NCBI RefSeq assembly: GCF_018918075.1
Contig: NZ_JAHLPW010000004.1
Location: forward strand, 241,080 to 305,079
Direction of reading: 5' to 3'
Source of the DNA: Virgibacillus sp. MSJ-26
GTDB lineage: Bacteria; Bacillota; Bacilli; Bacillales; Amphibacillaceae
DNA: 64,000 nucleotides
The notes under the pieces were generated by a model. The model was not told where the DNA came from. It made no database searches and saw nothing but the letters and a program-made list of their open reading frames with translations. A program made the translations under genes and the position numbers. Positions 53,346 through 62,554 of this stretch are shown one piece after another (the first letter of the stretch is position 1; each line of letters starts with the position of its first letter).

Positions 53346-53744
53346 TTGTATTACTCTAATCCATTTCGATAAATTGATAATTACGGTGCAACAGGAGCAT
53401 TAAATGCCTCCACATTAACCTTGACTCAAATGCTGACATATGCCCTCCAAGACGAGTATCTGGCTCAAGCAAGATATAATAATATCTTGGAAACCTTTGG
53501 ATATATTCGTCCATTTGCGCAAATAAGGAATGCTGAATTAAGACATATCAATGCACTATTACCCCTTTTTTATCGCTATCAGATTCCTCTACCTGAAGAT
53601 ATTTCGTACACATTCATTACTACTCCGGAAAACATTAAAGCAGCATACGCTACGAAATATTTTACGTCTTTGAAACACTACGTAACCTTTGAAGACTCCA
53701 TCGCAACAGAGGAACTACTTCCCATTGCAAGGGCGAAACTATAA
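53346..53744 (+). pseudogene. ferritin-like (DUF2202-type) coat-associated gene with nonsense mutation
   Basis: TAGGAGGAGAACTA precedes a TTG at 53346 that reads MYYSNPFR, then TAA at 53370-53372 (a CAA-to-TAA change would explain it), then IDNYGATGALNASTLTLTQM and the ferritin-like core MLTYALQDEYLAQARYNNI...AQIRNAELRHINALLPLF with the metal-ligand pattern E-x-x-A-x-x-x-Y and E-x-R-H. The C-terminus after LPED seems atypical, possibly frameshifted. A product from an inner TTG/ATG (53421-53430) cannot be excluded. Confidence 0.75.
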
Positions 53745-53846
53745 AATTCCCACAAAAAGTGTAACACCTTTCAAAATTGAAAAAATCAGTAACAATTATA
53801 AATTCTTCACATTAAATTTATTTACAACTTATAATTTTATTGTTAC

Positions 53847-53872
53847 TATGTATGTTAGTGATAACTTACATA
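53847..53872. promoter_or_regulatory. candidate TetR operator upstream of the RND exporter
   Basis: TATGTATGTTA (53847-53857), GTGA, TAACTTACATA (53862-53872): an inverted repeat with 10 of 11 matching positions. It lies about 90 bases before the exporter start and is the best operator candidate for the TetR regulator at 57186-57746. Confidence 0.6.
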
Positions 53873-53964
53873 TATGAATTTATTCGCCTGTGATTTTAGA
53901 GTAGTCTATTTATATTGTAGGTTATTGCTAACACTCATATTGACAGACAGGAGGAAGTACATGG

Positions 53965-55764
53965 ATGGATATTTTAAAAAGGCTTGCTAAATTACTAACA
54001 AATTTTCCAATGAAATCAATATTTATTTCGCTAATCATTGTGGTCTTATTAGTTTTTGGAGTAAGAAATGTATTTATGGCCACAGGAAACGATACGCTAG
54101 TTGAGAGTAATACAGATGTATATCAAGATAATTTAATGTTAGAGGATGAATTTGGTGGGGAGTCTATTATTGTTTTATATGAATCTGAAAATTTACTTAC
54201 TCCCGAAACTTTAGCACATATGAAAGGCTTAGATTCTGCTTTGCAATCGAGTGATTCGATTTACAGTATGATAAGCCCTGTCACTCTAGTCGAAGAGATT
54301 GCGAGTAAACAATCGGAAACGTTTCAAGAAGGCATTTCAGACATCATTGACGGGTTAGATGAAATGGGAAGTCAACTTTCTGAAATTGGTTTGAAACTAA
54401 AAGAAAACATCGAGGACAATTCGGAAATGGAATTCCCTCAATTGGGGAATTTGCAGCTACCTGAGTTGGAAGAACCGGAATTACCCGAACTTGATACAAC
54501 TCAGTTTTCTGAATTAGAACTCCCTGAATTTGGTAAGATGCAAGTCCCTGATATGGAAGGACAAATGACCGACTTAAATAAAGCATTCTCCAACATGATC
54601 GAAGCTCAAGAAAATTTAGGAGAAGGTACAGAGAATCTTGTAGGTGGGTATATCGAGTTTAGTGAACAGTTAAATGGTTTGGGACAGGGACTTAACGAAC
54701 TAACAGGGCCAATGGAAGATTCCCCTCAAAAGGTGCAGTTACAAGATATTAGCGGGAGATTAATTGGCCTATCTGAGAAAATGTTACAGGCTTCTGAAGG
54801 TTCTGGTCAGCTTCCTACCATTCCTGACCAAACAATTGATGGTTTAAATAATATACAACAAAACCTAAACAAACAGTTACAAGAACAAAAAAAACAGTTA
54901 GAGAAACAGGAAGAAGTGCAGATACAAAAACAACAAGAACAGACGATGCAGGAAATGCAGGAACAACAAGAAGCTCAACAAGAAGAAATAATACTGGAAA
55001 TGCAGAAACAAAAGGAAGCCCAACAAGAAAAAATAAAAACACAAATGGAAGTTCAGAAGTCTGAAAAGGAAAAAGAGATGCAAGAAATTCAAGAAGAAAT
55101 GCAGGCAAGTCAGAAAAAACAGATTGATAAACTAGATACACTTGGAGAAGGCTTATCTACAATGGGTGAAAAATTACAAACGATAAGTGAAAACATGGGG
55201 ACCATTTATGGATACTCAGACATTATGACTTCTGGATTGCCTAAGAAACAAGCCACACTGGATAATATGATTTATGATGATGATGGCAACCTTCACATGA
55301 TGTTTGAAGAAGTTATTGTGGATGAAAGCCATATGCTCATGATGATCAAACTTAAAGGTGGCACAGAGGATACAGAAAAAAGTGAAGTAATTGAGACAAT
55401 CAACAGCTATTTAGATACTGAACCAACTGATTCCGTAGATACACTTGTTTCAGGCAAGCCTGTGCTTGATAATGCTATCAAATCATCCATGAAGGAAAGT
55501 ATCCAAAAAATGATGGGACTAGCACTACTGATAATGATTTTTGTTTTATTCATTGTTTTTAAGGTTCGTTGGCGTTTATTACCATTGCTTACTGTTCTTA
55601 TTGCTGTTATTGGAACGGTAGGATTAATGGGCTGGCTGCAGATACCAATTACTATGGTATCAATGGCTGTTTTCCCCATTTTAATTGGTCTAGGTATCGA
55701 TTATGCTATCCAGTTCCAAAACCGTTATGAAGAGGAATTTGCTAAGGAGGATTCGAATGAATAA
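53965..55764 (+). CDS. MMPL/RND-family exporter, N-terminal half
   Basis: 599 residues: TM1 (about 16-34), a long extracellular loop, and at the C-terminal end three to four helices (about 513-585) finishing IGLGIDYAIQFQNRYEEEF. This is the first half of an HAE3/MMPL-type transporter. The loop is unusual: PEL/LPEL-type repeats (about 160-195) and a long Gln/Glu-rich coiled coil (about 295-385). The frame ends 8 bases into the next gene, which carries the second half. CAGGAGGAAGTAC precedes the ATG. Likely exports a lipid or hydrophobic compound; substrate unknown. Confidence 0.88.
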   Translation: MDILKRLAKLLTNFPMKSIFISLIIVVLLVFGVRNVFMATGNDTLVESNTDVYQDNLMLEDEFGGESIIVLYESENLLTPETLAHMKGLDSALQSSDSIYSMISPVTLVEEIASKQSETFQEGISDIIDGLDEMGSQLSEIGLKLKENIEDNSEMEFPQLGNLQLPELEEPELPELDTTQFSELELPEFGKMQVPDMEGQMTDLNKAFSNMIEAQENLGEGTENLVGGYIEFSEQLNGLGQGLNELTGPMEDSPQKVQLQDISGRLIGLSEKMLQASEGSGQLPTIPDQTIDGLNNIQQNLNKQLQEQKKQLEKQEEVQIQKQQEQTMQEMQEQQEAQQEEIILEMQKQKEAQQEKIKTQMEVQKSEKEKEMQEIQEEMQASQKKQIDKLDTLGEGLSTMGEKLQTISENMGTIYGYSDIMTSGLPKKQATLDNMIYDDDGNLHMMFEEVIVDESHMLMMIKLKGGTEDTEKSEVIETINSYLDTEPTDSVDTLVSGKPVLDNAIKSSMKESIQKMMGLALLIMIFVLFIVFKVRWRLLPLLTVLIAVIGTVGLMGWLQIPITMVSMAVFPILIGLGIDYAIQFQNRYEEEFAKEDSNE

Positions 55765-57148
55765 CGATAAAAATAGAGCGAAGAACAGTTTAACTAAAAC
55801 AATTACAAAGATGGTTCCAGCAGTTTTTACTGCATTGGTTGCAACAGGGCTTGGTTTTTTTGCACTATATACTTCCCCTGTACCAATGATACAAGAATTC
55901 GGCAAAATGTTAACCATTGGATTAGTTATCAGTTTTATTCTTGGGATATTTCTTTTAATTCCTATATTCTTTGTTCGTGATCATTTCTTCAATAATGTGA
56001 AAAGGAAAAAGCCGGAACAAGAAAAAGAAATAAAATCATCAAAAATGGATAACGTTCTTGATTGGATTACGAAGAAAACAATCACCTTTCGTTGGGTGAT
56101 TATCGCATTCGCAATTCTCACAGCAGCTCTTGGTATTTGGTTGGATGTTGATGCCGATGCGGAGACGGATGTGGAAGCCTTCATGCCACAAGATACGCAG
56201 GAACTAAAGGACATTCATCAATTACGTGATATTATCGGGACAACAGATCAAGTATCAATAGTCTATGAGGCAGACGATATTGTATCAGATCCAGTAATTA
56301 CATGGGTAGATAATCAAACAGAAACCATTGGTAAGGAATTTCCTAATGTTGTTGTTGACACAAAGTCAGTAACAAACATTGTAAAACAAATGAATGGTGA
56401 TGAGTTGCCTAGTGGCGAGGAATTTAGTGAGCAAATTGCTGACATTCCTGAAGATCAGTTAAAACTCTTCTTAAATGAATCACAAACAAAGGGAGTTATT
56501 ACAGTTGGAATTAAACATTTAGAAGCAGATGATTTAAAAGCATTCATTGATGATTTGGGTATTTATATAGAAAAGAGTAATTTAGAAATGATTGAAACGA
56601 CAATTACAGGTAAAGCTGTTTTAGATGTGGAAATGATTCAAGGGTTAACGACTGGGAGATATCAAATGACGTTACTAGGAATGGGGCTTGTTTTCCTTAG
56701 TTTACTTATTTTTTATCGTCATCCAATCAAAGCACTTATTCCATTACTACCAATTATATTCATTATCGGATGGTCTGGTTTGGTGATGTATTATTTTAAT
56801 ATAAGTTACACTCCCCTAACTGCAACATTAGGAGCATTAATTATAGGTATTGGTACAGAATTCACCGTACTCGTGATGGAGAGATTTTATGAAGAGAGAA
56901 AGAAAGGTCGTCAACGTTTAGATGCCATTATAACGACAAATAAAAATATAGGTAAAGCTATTTTTGCGTCTGCTTTAACAACCATTGGAGGTTTTAGCGC
57001 ATTACTTGCATCTGATTTTGTAATTTTAAACAATTTCGGGATGATGACACTCATAAATATTTCATTTGCGTTATTTTCTACGATATTTGTAATGCCACCA
57101 ATCATGATTATTTTAGACAAATTTGTTAAAATAAAGCATACACAATAA
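55757..57148 (+). CDS. MMPL/RND-family exporter, C-terminal half
   Basis: 463 residues from the ATG at 55757, which has a perfect AAGGAGG 7 bases upstream, within the preceding gene. It begins with the last two helices of the first RND repeat (TALVATGLGFFALYTSP...MLTIGLVISF), then the second extracellular domain and second helix bundle (GIGTEFTVLVMERFYEERKKG, GGFSALLASDF). The two genes together make one complete transporter, split in the cytoplasmic loop after the first four helices. They probably act as a heterodimer. Confidence 0.9.
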   Translation: MNNDKNRAKNSLTKTITKMVPAVFTALVATGLGFFALYTSPVPMIQEFGKMLTIGLVISFILGIFLLIPIFFVRDHFFNNVKRKKPEQEKEIKSSKMDNVLDWITKKTITFRWVIIAFAILTAALGIWLDVDADAETDVEAFMPQDTQELKDIHQLRDIIGTTDQVSIVYEADDIVSDPVITWVDNQTETIGKEFPNVVVDTKSVTNIVKQMNGDELPSGEEFSEQIADIPEDQLKLFLNESQTKGVITVGIKHLEADDLKAFIDDLGIYIEKSNLEMIETTITGKAVLDVEMIQGLTTGRYQMTLLGMGLVFLSLLIFYRHPIKALIPLLPIIFIIGWSGLVMYYFNISYTPLTATLGALIIGIGTEFTVLVMERFYEERKKGRQRLDAIITTNKNIGKAIFASALTTIGGFSALLASDFVILNNFGMMTLINISFALFSTIFVMPPIMIILDKFVKIKHTQ

Positions 57149-57185
57149 ATTTTTAAGACTAAAAATATAATGTAGGTGATGTGAG

Positions 57186-57746
57186 TTGCGGGATGTAACA
57201 GAACGAATATTTAAAGGGGCTATTTCCGTCTTTATCAAAAAGGGATTGCAAGCAACAACGCAGGAAGTTGCAAATGAAGCAGGTGTTGCAGAAGTAACAT
57301 TATATCGAAAGTTTTCTACAAAAGAAAATCTATTTATCACAGCGATTAAAAATGTATTGGAGAAAAAATTCCAATCACATATTTTAGAATTAGCAAAAGA
57401 GAAAGAAACGGAAATATTCATAGCAAATATTATAGAAGACAGATTAGAAATATTATCGAAAAATTACGAGCTAGTAAAAATGCTTTTATCTGAAAGTTTG
57501 AAAGGAAATTTAGTAAACGAAATAAATTTACCAGAAATTATTTTTTCTGGTTTAAAAAAAGGATTAGAATACCATTTTAAACTTAAAAATCAGACAGTTG
57601 ATATAGACTTTTGTGCGCGACAATTGGGGGGGATATTTTTGAGCTATGTTGTTTTACCTAACGAACAACGATTTAATAAGCGAACAGCACAAGAGAAAAA
57701 AGATATTTCAATAAAACATGCAAAATCAGTGCTTGCAACTATATAA
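57186..57746 (+). CDS. TetR-family transcriptional regulator
   Basis: 186 residues. The N-terminal HTH is clear (AISVFIKKGLQATTQEVANEAGVAEVTLYRKFSTKENLF), and the C-terminal part is a helical ligand-binding domain. The start is TTG at 57186 with TAGGTGATGTGAG before it. It lies 37 bases after the exporter genes on the same strand, so it is probably their regulator, perhaps binding the inverted repeat at 53847. A terminator follows at 57849. Confidence 0.92.
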   Translation: MRDVTERIFKGAISVFIKKGLQATTQEVANEAGVAEVTLYRKFSTKENLFITAIKNVLEKKFQSHILELAKEKETEIFIANIIEDRLEILSKNYELVKMLLSESLKGNLVNEINLPEIIFSGLKKGLEYHFKLKNQTVDIDFCARQLGGIFLSYVVLPNEQRFNKRTAQEKKDISIKHAKSVLATI

Positions 57747-58165
57747 AAGGCTTAATAGCAGAATCCTTAAATTAAGGTGGGGAAAGAGAGTCCCTAAGTT
57801 CCGTTAACGTAAAGTAAATCAGAAATAACAGTATAATTAACAAGGGGGACAGCAGGCGTTGTAACGTCTGCTTTTTTATTGAATAAAGGCTACTTTTATT
57901 TTTACCATAAATCTAACTTTCAATTTCAATAACCACATATACAAGTGACGAATTCAGTTATCATTACTATAATTTTTCTAGGCTTCATACCTACAAGTGA
58001 GTATTTCTACATACCCCACTTATAACTATGAACGACTACATAGATCAAAACTAGCAACCGCTTGATTTAACTTAGTTTTCCCATCTTATAATTGCTTTTC
58101 CCAGATGACTATTCTATACTGATAACATTTCCAAAGGGTGTCCGTAAATTTTCCAAAATCTATCT
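57747..58165. other. intergenic region
   Basis: About 420 bases with the exporter-unit terminator and no credible gene or other structure. Confidence 0.5.
57849..57877 (+). terminator. terminator of the exporter/tetR unit
   Basis: AGCAGGCGTT (57851-57860) pairs with AACGTCTGCT (57863-57872; one G-T pair), followed by T6. Confidence 0.8.
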
Positions 58166-58381
58166 TCAATCATCCTCGTAAACTGAATAACTAAAATCAA
58201 TAAAATCCTCTAGTTTTGCATTTCCATATTGATTCATCCCCCAGCCGTACCGCTGGTAATCCTTCCCTCCGTCTAGAAATATAGCCCCACATTTACATCT
58301 TTTAAAATCATAACTGTCTTTTGATTCGATAATATCGTCGCACTTTTTACAACGAACCCTGTTTATTATTACCCTTTTCAC
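58166..58381 (-). CDS. small zinc-ribbon-like protein
   Basis: 71 residues with two CxxC-type pairs (RCKKCDD and RCKCGAIF), a likely zinc ribbon, followed by GGKDYQRYGW. A small family of this type is common in Bacilli (DUF7695-like, from memory). GGAAAGGAACGG precedes the ATG region. Function unknown. Confidence 0.75.
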   Translation of the reverse strand: MKRVIINRVRCKKCDDIIESKDSYDFKRCKCGAIFLDGGKDYQRYGWGMNQYGNAKLEDFIDFSYSVYEDD

Positions 58382-58534
58382 TTAGTACCGTTCCTTTCCA
58401 ACTATTGTGTGCGTTCGACTGGTCATTTAAATAACAATAAAGTTTGGGGATACAAAACGTATAAAAAGTTGTATATGATTTTGAATCTATCAATTTTTAA
58501 GCATTATGATATATTTTGTGATTAATGCATCATT

Positions 58535-58822
58535 TTATAGTTTAACGGCTTCAGCTAATACATCTTGCTTAATACTCCAATGAATGGAATTTTCTGTGAC
58601 GACATCAACTTTTACACCCAGCATATCTTCAACTTCATGTTTAAAATGAATCAAATCAAACAAACTTCTGCCTTTTTCAATTTCAACAAGTAAGTCAAGG
58701 TCGCTTTTGGGTCCATCCTCAGATTTTGCTACCGAACCAAATACTCGTACATTTCCAATGCCATGCTTATTTCCAATATTTAATATTAAATCACGCTTTT
58801 CTTTAAGAACATCACACAACAC
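58535..58822 (-). CDS. MNT-type minimal nucleotidyltransferase (MntA-like)
   Basis: 95-residue nucleotidyltransferase with the catalytic motif VRVFGSVAKSEDGPKSDLDLLVE (GS...DxD). MNT proteins usually act as antitoxins that AMPylate a HEPN RNase toxin encoded next door. No HEPN gene is seen within a kilobase on either side, so this one appears solitary or its partner was lost. A different gene with no HEPN motif precedes it. Confidence 0.88.
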   Translation of the reverse strand: MLCDVLKEKRDLILNIGNKHGIGNVRVFGSVAKSEDGPKSDLDLLVEIEKGRSLFDLIHFKHEVEDMLGVKVDVVTENSIHWSIKQDVLAEAVKL

Positions 58823-58881
58823 GGTACATCCCTCAGATCCGTATTTTATCTTCTAATGAGAATTCAGTAGTGTAATGATCA

Positions 58882-59337
58882 CTAATTATCCTTTTGTTGA
58901 TCATCAACTATCCTTTGCAAGAATGCTTCCCACTCTTTATCTTCTAAGTAGAAAAAGTCCAAATAAGAGGATTCGGTTTCTTCTCCAAATTGCTCTTTCT
59001 CTATCATCATTCTTTGACCATATCCTTCGTTTTGCGAAGAATAAATATGTTGCAAGTTAGAGATTAATTGATTAAATCGCACATCAGTTTGTTGTTCCCA
59101 AATCGCTTGTAAGAGTGACATAATTCTATTTATTCGTTCCTTCTCCCGCATTTCCCCACCACTATTCTCTCCGGTATTTATTCTTTCAATTGTACCATCG
59201 TAATGTTCTTTAACCCATCCCCGTTCCGTTCTATATACAATAGCAGTCTTATTGGCTTTAGCATCAATCCTTGCGCGTTCACCTGTCATCTTAGCCCACT
59301 TATCCACCCATTCGAACTTTCTCTTATTTTCTGTCAT
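58882..59337 (-). CDS. hypothetical protein, DUF1040/YihD-like C-terminal part
   Basis: 151 residues. The N-terminal 50 are charged. The C-terminal part has INRIMSLLQAIWEQQTDVRF, NQLISNLQHIY and DFFYLEDKEWEAFLQRI, a pattern I associate with small phage/bacillus proteins resembling YihD. The resemblance is weak. GGAAGGGATAGAG precedes the ATG. Confidence 0.6.
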   Translation of the reverse strand: MTENKRKFEWVDKWAKMTGERARIDAKANKTAIVYRTERGWVKEHYDGTIERINTGENSGGEMREKERINRIMSLLQAIWEQQTDVRFNQLISNLQHIYSSQNEGYGQRMMIEKEQFGEETESSYLDFFYLEDKEWEAFLQRIVDDQQKDN

Positions 59338-59470
59338 AAAATAACTCTATCCCTTCCTACTTTAATCTTAAAGTATCTATGTAATATCTTATTTCAATAT
59401 CGACTTTCCTTTTTTGGAAAACAAGCAGAAAGTTTATTATTTAACGTTTTAACACACTAAATTAAATCGT

Positions 59471-60043
59471 TTAACCTTGTTCAATCAATTTCACTTTATA
59501 TATATATTCCCCATACCCAATATCACCCTTATATAGATTACACTCGATACAAGCACAAACACAGTTAAAAGGTGTACTTGCTCCGCCTTGTGATTTAGGA
59601 ACTTTGTGATCAATTGTATCGCCGTAACAACCGCAGTAATGGCAAGTATAACCATCTCGTTCGAATATAAATTCCCTTAATGACTTCCAATTGAAGAAAT
59701 TGTGAATTAATGTACTATGTACTATACCTGCCGCTCCTTCTTCCACTAGCTTCTTTGCTCTATCATAGCTTATTATATCTTCATATCGAAAACCACTTGC
59801 ACTACGGCCACGAATAACAACTTCTTTGAAAGGGTCTAACGAGGACGTATCGAAATTATATTCTTGTCGTGGACCTAGTATTCTCTCATGCCTACGACCT
59901 TTGCAATCCCTGCAAAATGATTTTCGCTTTGTTGAATTAGCCTTTCTCCCACCCGTAGTTTGAAATTCCTTTATATATTTACTTTCCCCGCAAATTTTAC
60001 ATTCCTTATAGATTCTACAAGCATCACCGACACTAACACTCAA
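59471..60043 (-). CDS. HNH endonuclease
   Basis: 190 residues from a TTG at 60043 (TTGGAGGCGGTTAGA upstream); a GTG at 60073 is an alternative. The N-terminal part has a CxxC...CxxC zinc-like module (CKICGE, CRDCKG). The C-terminal HNH domain shows CHYCGCYGDTIDHKVPKSQGG and CACIECN, with the H-N-H residues and four zinc cysteines. It could be a homing-type or restriction-type nuclease. It stands alone in a region of unknown genes. Confidence 0.88.
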   Translation of the reverse strand: MSVSVGDACRIYKECKICGESKYIKEFQTTGGRKANSTKRKSFCRDCKGRRHERILGPRQEYNFDTSSLDPFKEVVIRGRSASGFRYEDIISYDRAKKLVEEGAAGIVHSTLIHNFFNWKSLREFIFERDGYTCHYCGCYGDTIDHKVPKSQGGASTPFNCVCACIECNLYKGDIGYGEYIYKVKLIEQG

Positions 60044-60378
60044 TCTAACCGCCTCCAAGAACGAAACTATCACTGTCTCAATTATTCCTTAACCCTTGTT
60101 CAAAACTAGCAACTTTTAGGGTGGTTAATTAATTTTTAACACGTTTTAACAAACCATTCAAACCGCTATACCAAGATTAGCAATTTCTTATGTCTTTAAA
60201 TTAACCATTTATGAGCATTAGCTGACCTGTCATGACTGCAAACTGACCTGATAAGGAAATAGTGTATAAATCTGATAAGTTAGCAGTTATAATAGCATTA
60301 ACAAATAAAGTAAAAGCCATATGACACACACTGAATATGAGCATAAGGATGGAATCAATTGTTTAGGGAGGAATATAA
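60044..60378. other. intergenic region
   Basis: About 335 bases between the divergent HNH gene and the 157-aa gene. It contains repeated short TAACAC/TTTTAAC-like stretches but nothing I can name. Confidence 0.45.
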
Positions 60379-60852
60379 ATGGGATCATTCTATATTTTAG
60401 GTATTGTAAATAAATTTGAAGCAAAATCTACTAGCCCACTTAACCAAGCCCATTGGGAACAATATTTAAATGAAAGACTCGACTTAAAGCAATATACTAC
60501 AACTTTGGCTGACTATACTTTAAAAGGGGAATTAAAAAAAGAAGTCTTTAAAGAAAATATTGAGGACTTTTATAAAAAACTTATTGAGATTTCTGGAGAA
60601 GATAAAATAGCCATTTACTTCGAGGATTCTAAAACAGACATAGATAATTATCAGAATAGGACTACAGGTTTGACTTTTAAGTACCATGATACACAGATAA
60701 CCATAACAGCTGAAATGGCAATTTTATTTATCGAAGGCAAAGTATTTGTTGAAGAATTTAGTTATGAACCGAAAATCATTAATTGGTTATTCCGACATAT
60801 CGATATTTCAAATCCACTCGCAGGTTGTGTTATGAGTGATGTCCTTAGCTAA
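60379..60852 (+). CDS. hypothetical protein (157 aa)
   Basis: Soluble acidic protein with no recognised motif. Its N-terminal MGSFYILGIVNKFEAKS and the later beta-rich LTFKYHDTQITITAEMAILF suggest a small alpha/beta fold, a type often seen among immunity-like proteins of accessory regions. That is only an impression. AGGGAGGAATATAA precedes the ATG. Confidence 0.65.
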   Translation: MGSFYILGIVNKFEAKSTSPLNQAHWEQYLNERLDLKQYTTTLADYTLKGELKKEVFKENIEDFYKKLIEISGEDKIAIYFEDSKTDIDNYQNRTTGLTFKYHDTQITITAEMAILFIEGKVFVEEFSYEPKIINWLFRHIDISNPLAGCVMSDVLS

Positions 60853-60977
60853 TAGGAATGAATAGCTAAAGTATTTATAACACTCATCACTGTAATTTCC
60901 TAATCCATACATAGTTGTGGGCAACGAGATAATGAATAATTTCTGAAATAATTTAATTCAAAGCAGGGTGAACTATA

Positions 60978-61184
60978 GTGGATTTCTTTAAACTTGCTTT
61001 TCTCATTAACGCAATGGCAATCAGCCTTAATGTTGCGGGAACATATATGGTTATAGTAAATCTTCTCTTTAATCAACCTATATATCCCGGTCTGATTGTT
61101 AGTCTAGTCATTGGCTATGGGGTAATGATTAAATACAACTTTATTTTCCATGAATTATGGGATAAATGGTTTAGAAATAGGTAG
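60978..61184 (+). CDS. small membrane protein (68 aa)
   Basis: Two transmembrane helices (about 3-29 and 34-53) with a short charged tail (HELWDKWFRNR). The start is a GTG; CAGGGTGAAC lies upstream. Unknown function; it stands among several small unknown genes on the same strand. Confidence 0.6.
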   Translation: MDFFKLAFLINAMAISLNVAGTYMVIVNLLFNQPIYPGLIVSLVIGYGVMIKYNFIFHELWDKWFRNR

Positions 61185-61194
61185 TAATAAGCAA

Positions 61195-61329
61195 GTGTAT
61201 AAATATTTAAACGAAAAATTGTATGTTATTTCCGATGAAGGTCATCAGTCTGGGTTATTTGGGGTTAATAGTAAAAATATTGATGAGGTAATGGAGAGAT
61301 TTGATTTCAATCAAGGGCTTTTCTATTAG
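61195..61329 (+). CDS. possible 44-aa peptide or gene fragment
   Basis: GTG at 61195 reads VYKYLNEKLYVISDEGHQSG... DEVMERFDFNQGLFY to a TAG at 61327-61329. Its composition looks like coding sequence, but no ribosome binding site is visible. It could be the tail of a gene whose start was lost. Confidence 0.35.
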   Translation: MYKYLNEKLYVISDEGHQSGLFGVNSKNIDEVMERFDFNQGLFY

Positions 61330-61388
61330 AACGGACAGATAATTAAAATGGCAATGTCCAGACTGCCATCAAGAACGGGGCGAAAGTA

Positions 61389-61604
61389 ATGAAAAGACAC
61401 GTTGTAATTGGTTTTGATGCAAGGGATCATATTGCAATCGGCAAAGTATTTGAGGATTTTGGCGACGCAAATAGATATCTTATTTATTTAAACACCCAGA
61501 GGAATGGAGAAATGATAGGAAAAGAAAATCGTCTTCTCGAATACGCAGAAATATTCGAGATGGATTATATCCCTTTTAGAAAATCACCGGAGAGTAATGA
61601 TTAG
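61389..61604 (+). CDS. hypothetical protein (71 aa)
   Basis: Small soluble acidic protein (KRHVVIGFDARDHIAIG ... FRKSPESND). CGGGGCGAAAGTA precedes the ATG. No family recognised. It may be an anti-restriction or regulatory protein of mobile DNA, but nothing in the sequence proves this. Confidence 0.55.
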   Translation: MKRHVVIGFDARDHIAIGKVFEDFGDANRYLIYLNTQRNGEMIGKENRLLEYAEIFEMDYIPFRKSPESND

Positions 61605-61790
61605 TATTTACTTTATTAATTCCTTAATAATTCCCAATGTAACTATCATACAAGAAGCATTCACAATGGTCTTTTTACACAAAATCCGTACTCATATGAT
61701 GTAAAGATTAATTTAATGAAACAATAATAGTTACACAGGCCACATCGAATCAAAAAGATGTTCCCATTGGAAACTCCTTAATAATCATAA

Positions 61791-62213
61791 TCAATACTTT
61801 ACAGAGTATTTACTATTATGTTCATGCTTTTTGATCCATCTTTTGTATCTGTCCATATTAGATAATGTTAAACTAAAACGCTGGGCAGTGTTACGAGTTC
61901 GAAATTCATCCCAATGCCTAGTAATACATTCAAAAACCTCATCCATTCGGATACTTTTATATTTATTAGTAGAGGCAACATAGTAACACGCAAAAAGGAA
62001 TGACAAATCTGCTAAGGGCATTGTTCCTTTTTTCACTTCCACCATTATACTTTGAGGAACTGCATAATACCCATATTGATGAATCAATCTTCTTGGAACT
62101 TCTTTACCATCATCAATCATGTAACGAATGACATATTCACCGCGGTTAGCGCTAACTTCCTCATCTTCAAATAAAGCTCTTGGTATTTCAATTATACTTG
62201 CACTTTTAACCAT
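61791..62213 (-). CDS. hypothetical protein (140 aa)
   Basis: Basic, soluble protein. The N-terminal part is beta-rich (SASIIEIPRALFEDEEV, EYVIRYMIDDGKEVPRRL) and the C-terminal part is helical (MDRYKRWIKKHEHNSKY). It is the third gene of a minus-strand group (62845 to 61791) whose genes lie within about 20 bases of each other, so it is probably one operon. AGGGGCTTTTGAGAG is upstream. Function unknown. Confidence 0.62.
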   Translation of the reverse strand: MVKSASIIEIPRALFEDEEVSANRGEYVIRYMIDDGKEVPRRLIHQYGYYAVPQSIMVEVKKGTMPLADLSFLFACYYVASTNKYKSIRMDEVFECITRHWDEFRTRNTAQRFSLTLSNMDRYKRWIKKHEHNSKYSVKY

Positions 62214-62231
62214 TATTCTCTCAAAAGCCCC

Positions 62232-62537
62232 TTAGTCAAATTTAATCGTTATTCGGTTTGCCTTGTTATAAACTGAATTTGCCCTATCTATTGATTTAAG
62301 TTTATCTTTTTCAATTTGTTCTACTTCATAATCGTGTGCTTCACGCATATTTTCCAATGTTGCTCCAATTGATTGGGTGATATAACCTTTCGCACCCAAA
62401 AGAGCCATTATTTCATCAAATAATTCAGTCGCAAATCCTTCATGTGCTTGATCCAACATAGCCTTTTCGTCATTAGTTTTTACAGCTGTTACAATATCCA
62501 CAACCAATTTTCCTCTGTAGAGATTCATGGATGACAT
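62232..62537 (-). CDS. hypothetical protein (101 aa)
   Basis: Helical, charged protein (EGFATELFDEIMALLGAKGY, AHDYEVEQIEKDKLKS). The ATG at 62537 is preferred over one four codons upstream, which overlaps AAAGGAG itself. Middle gene of the three-gene minus-strand group. No family recognised. Confidence 0.6.
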   Translation of the reverse strand: MSSMNLYRGKLVVDIVTAVKTNDEKAMLDQAHEGFATELFDEIMALLGAKGYITQSIGATLENMREAHDYEVEQIEKDKLKSIDRANSVYNKANRITIKFD

Positions 62538-62554
62538 AATTCTCAACATCTCCT

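Noticed and set aside
54840..55100. Apparent DNA repeat of CAA/GAA-rich units
   Set aside because: Explained by the Gln/Glu-rich coiled coil of the exporter protein; codons vary, so it is protein-level periodicity.
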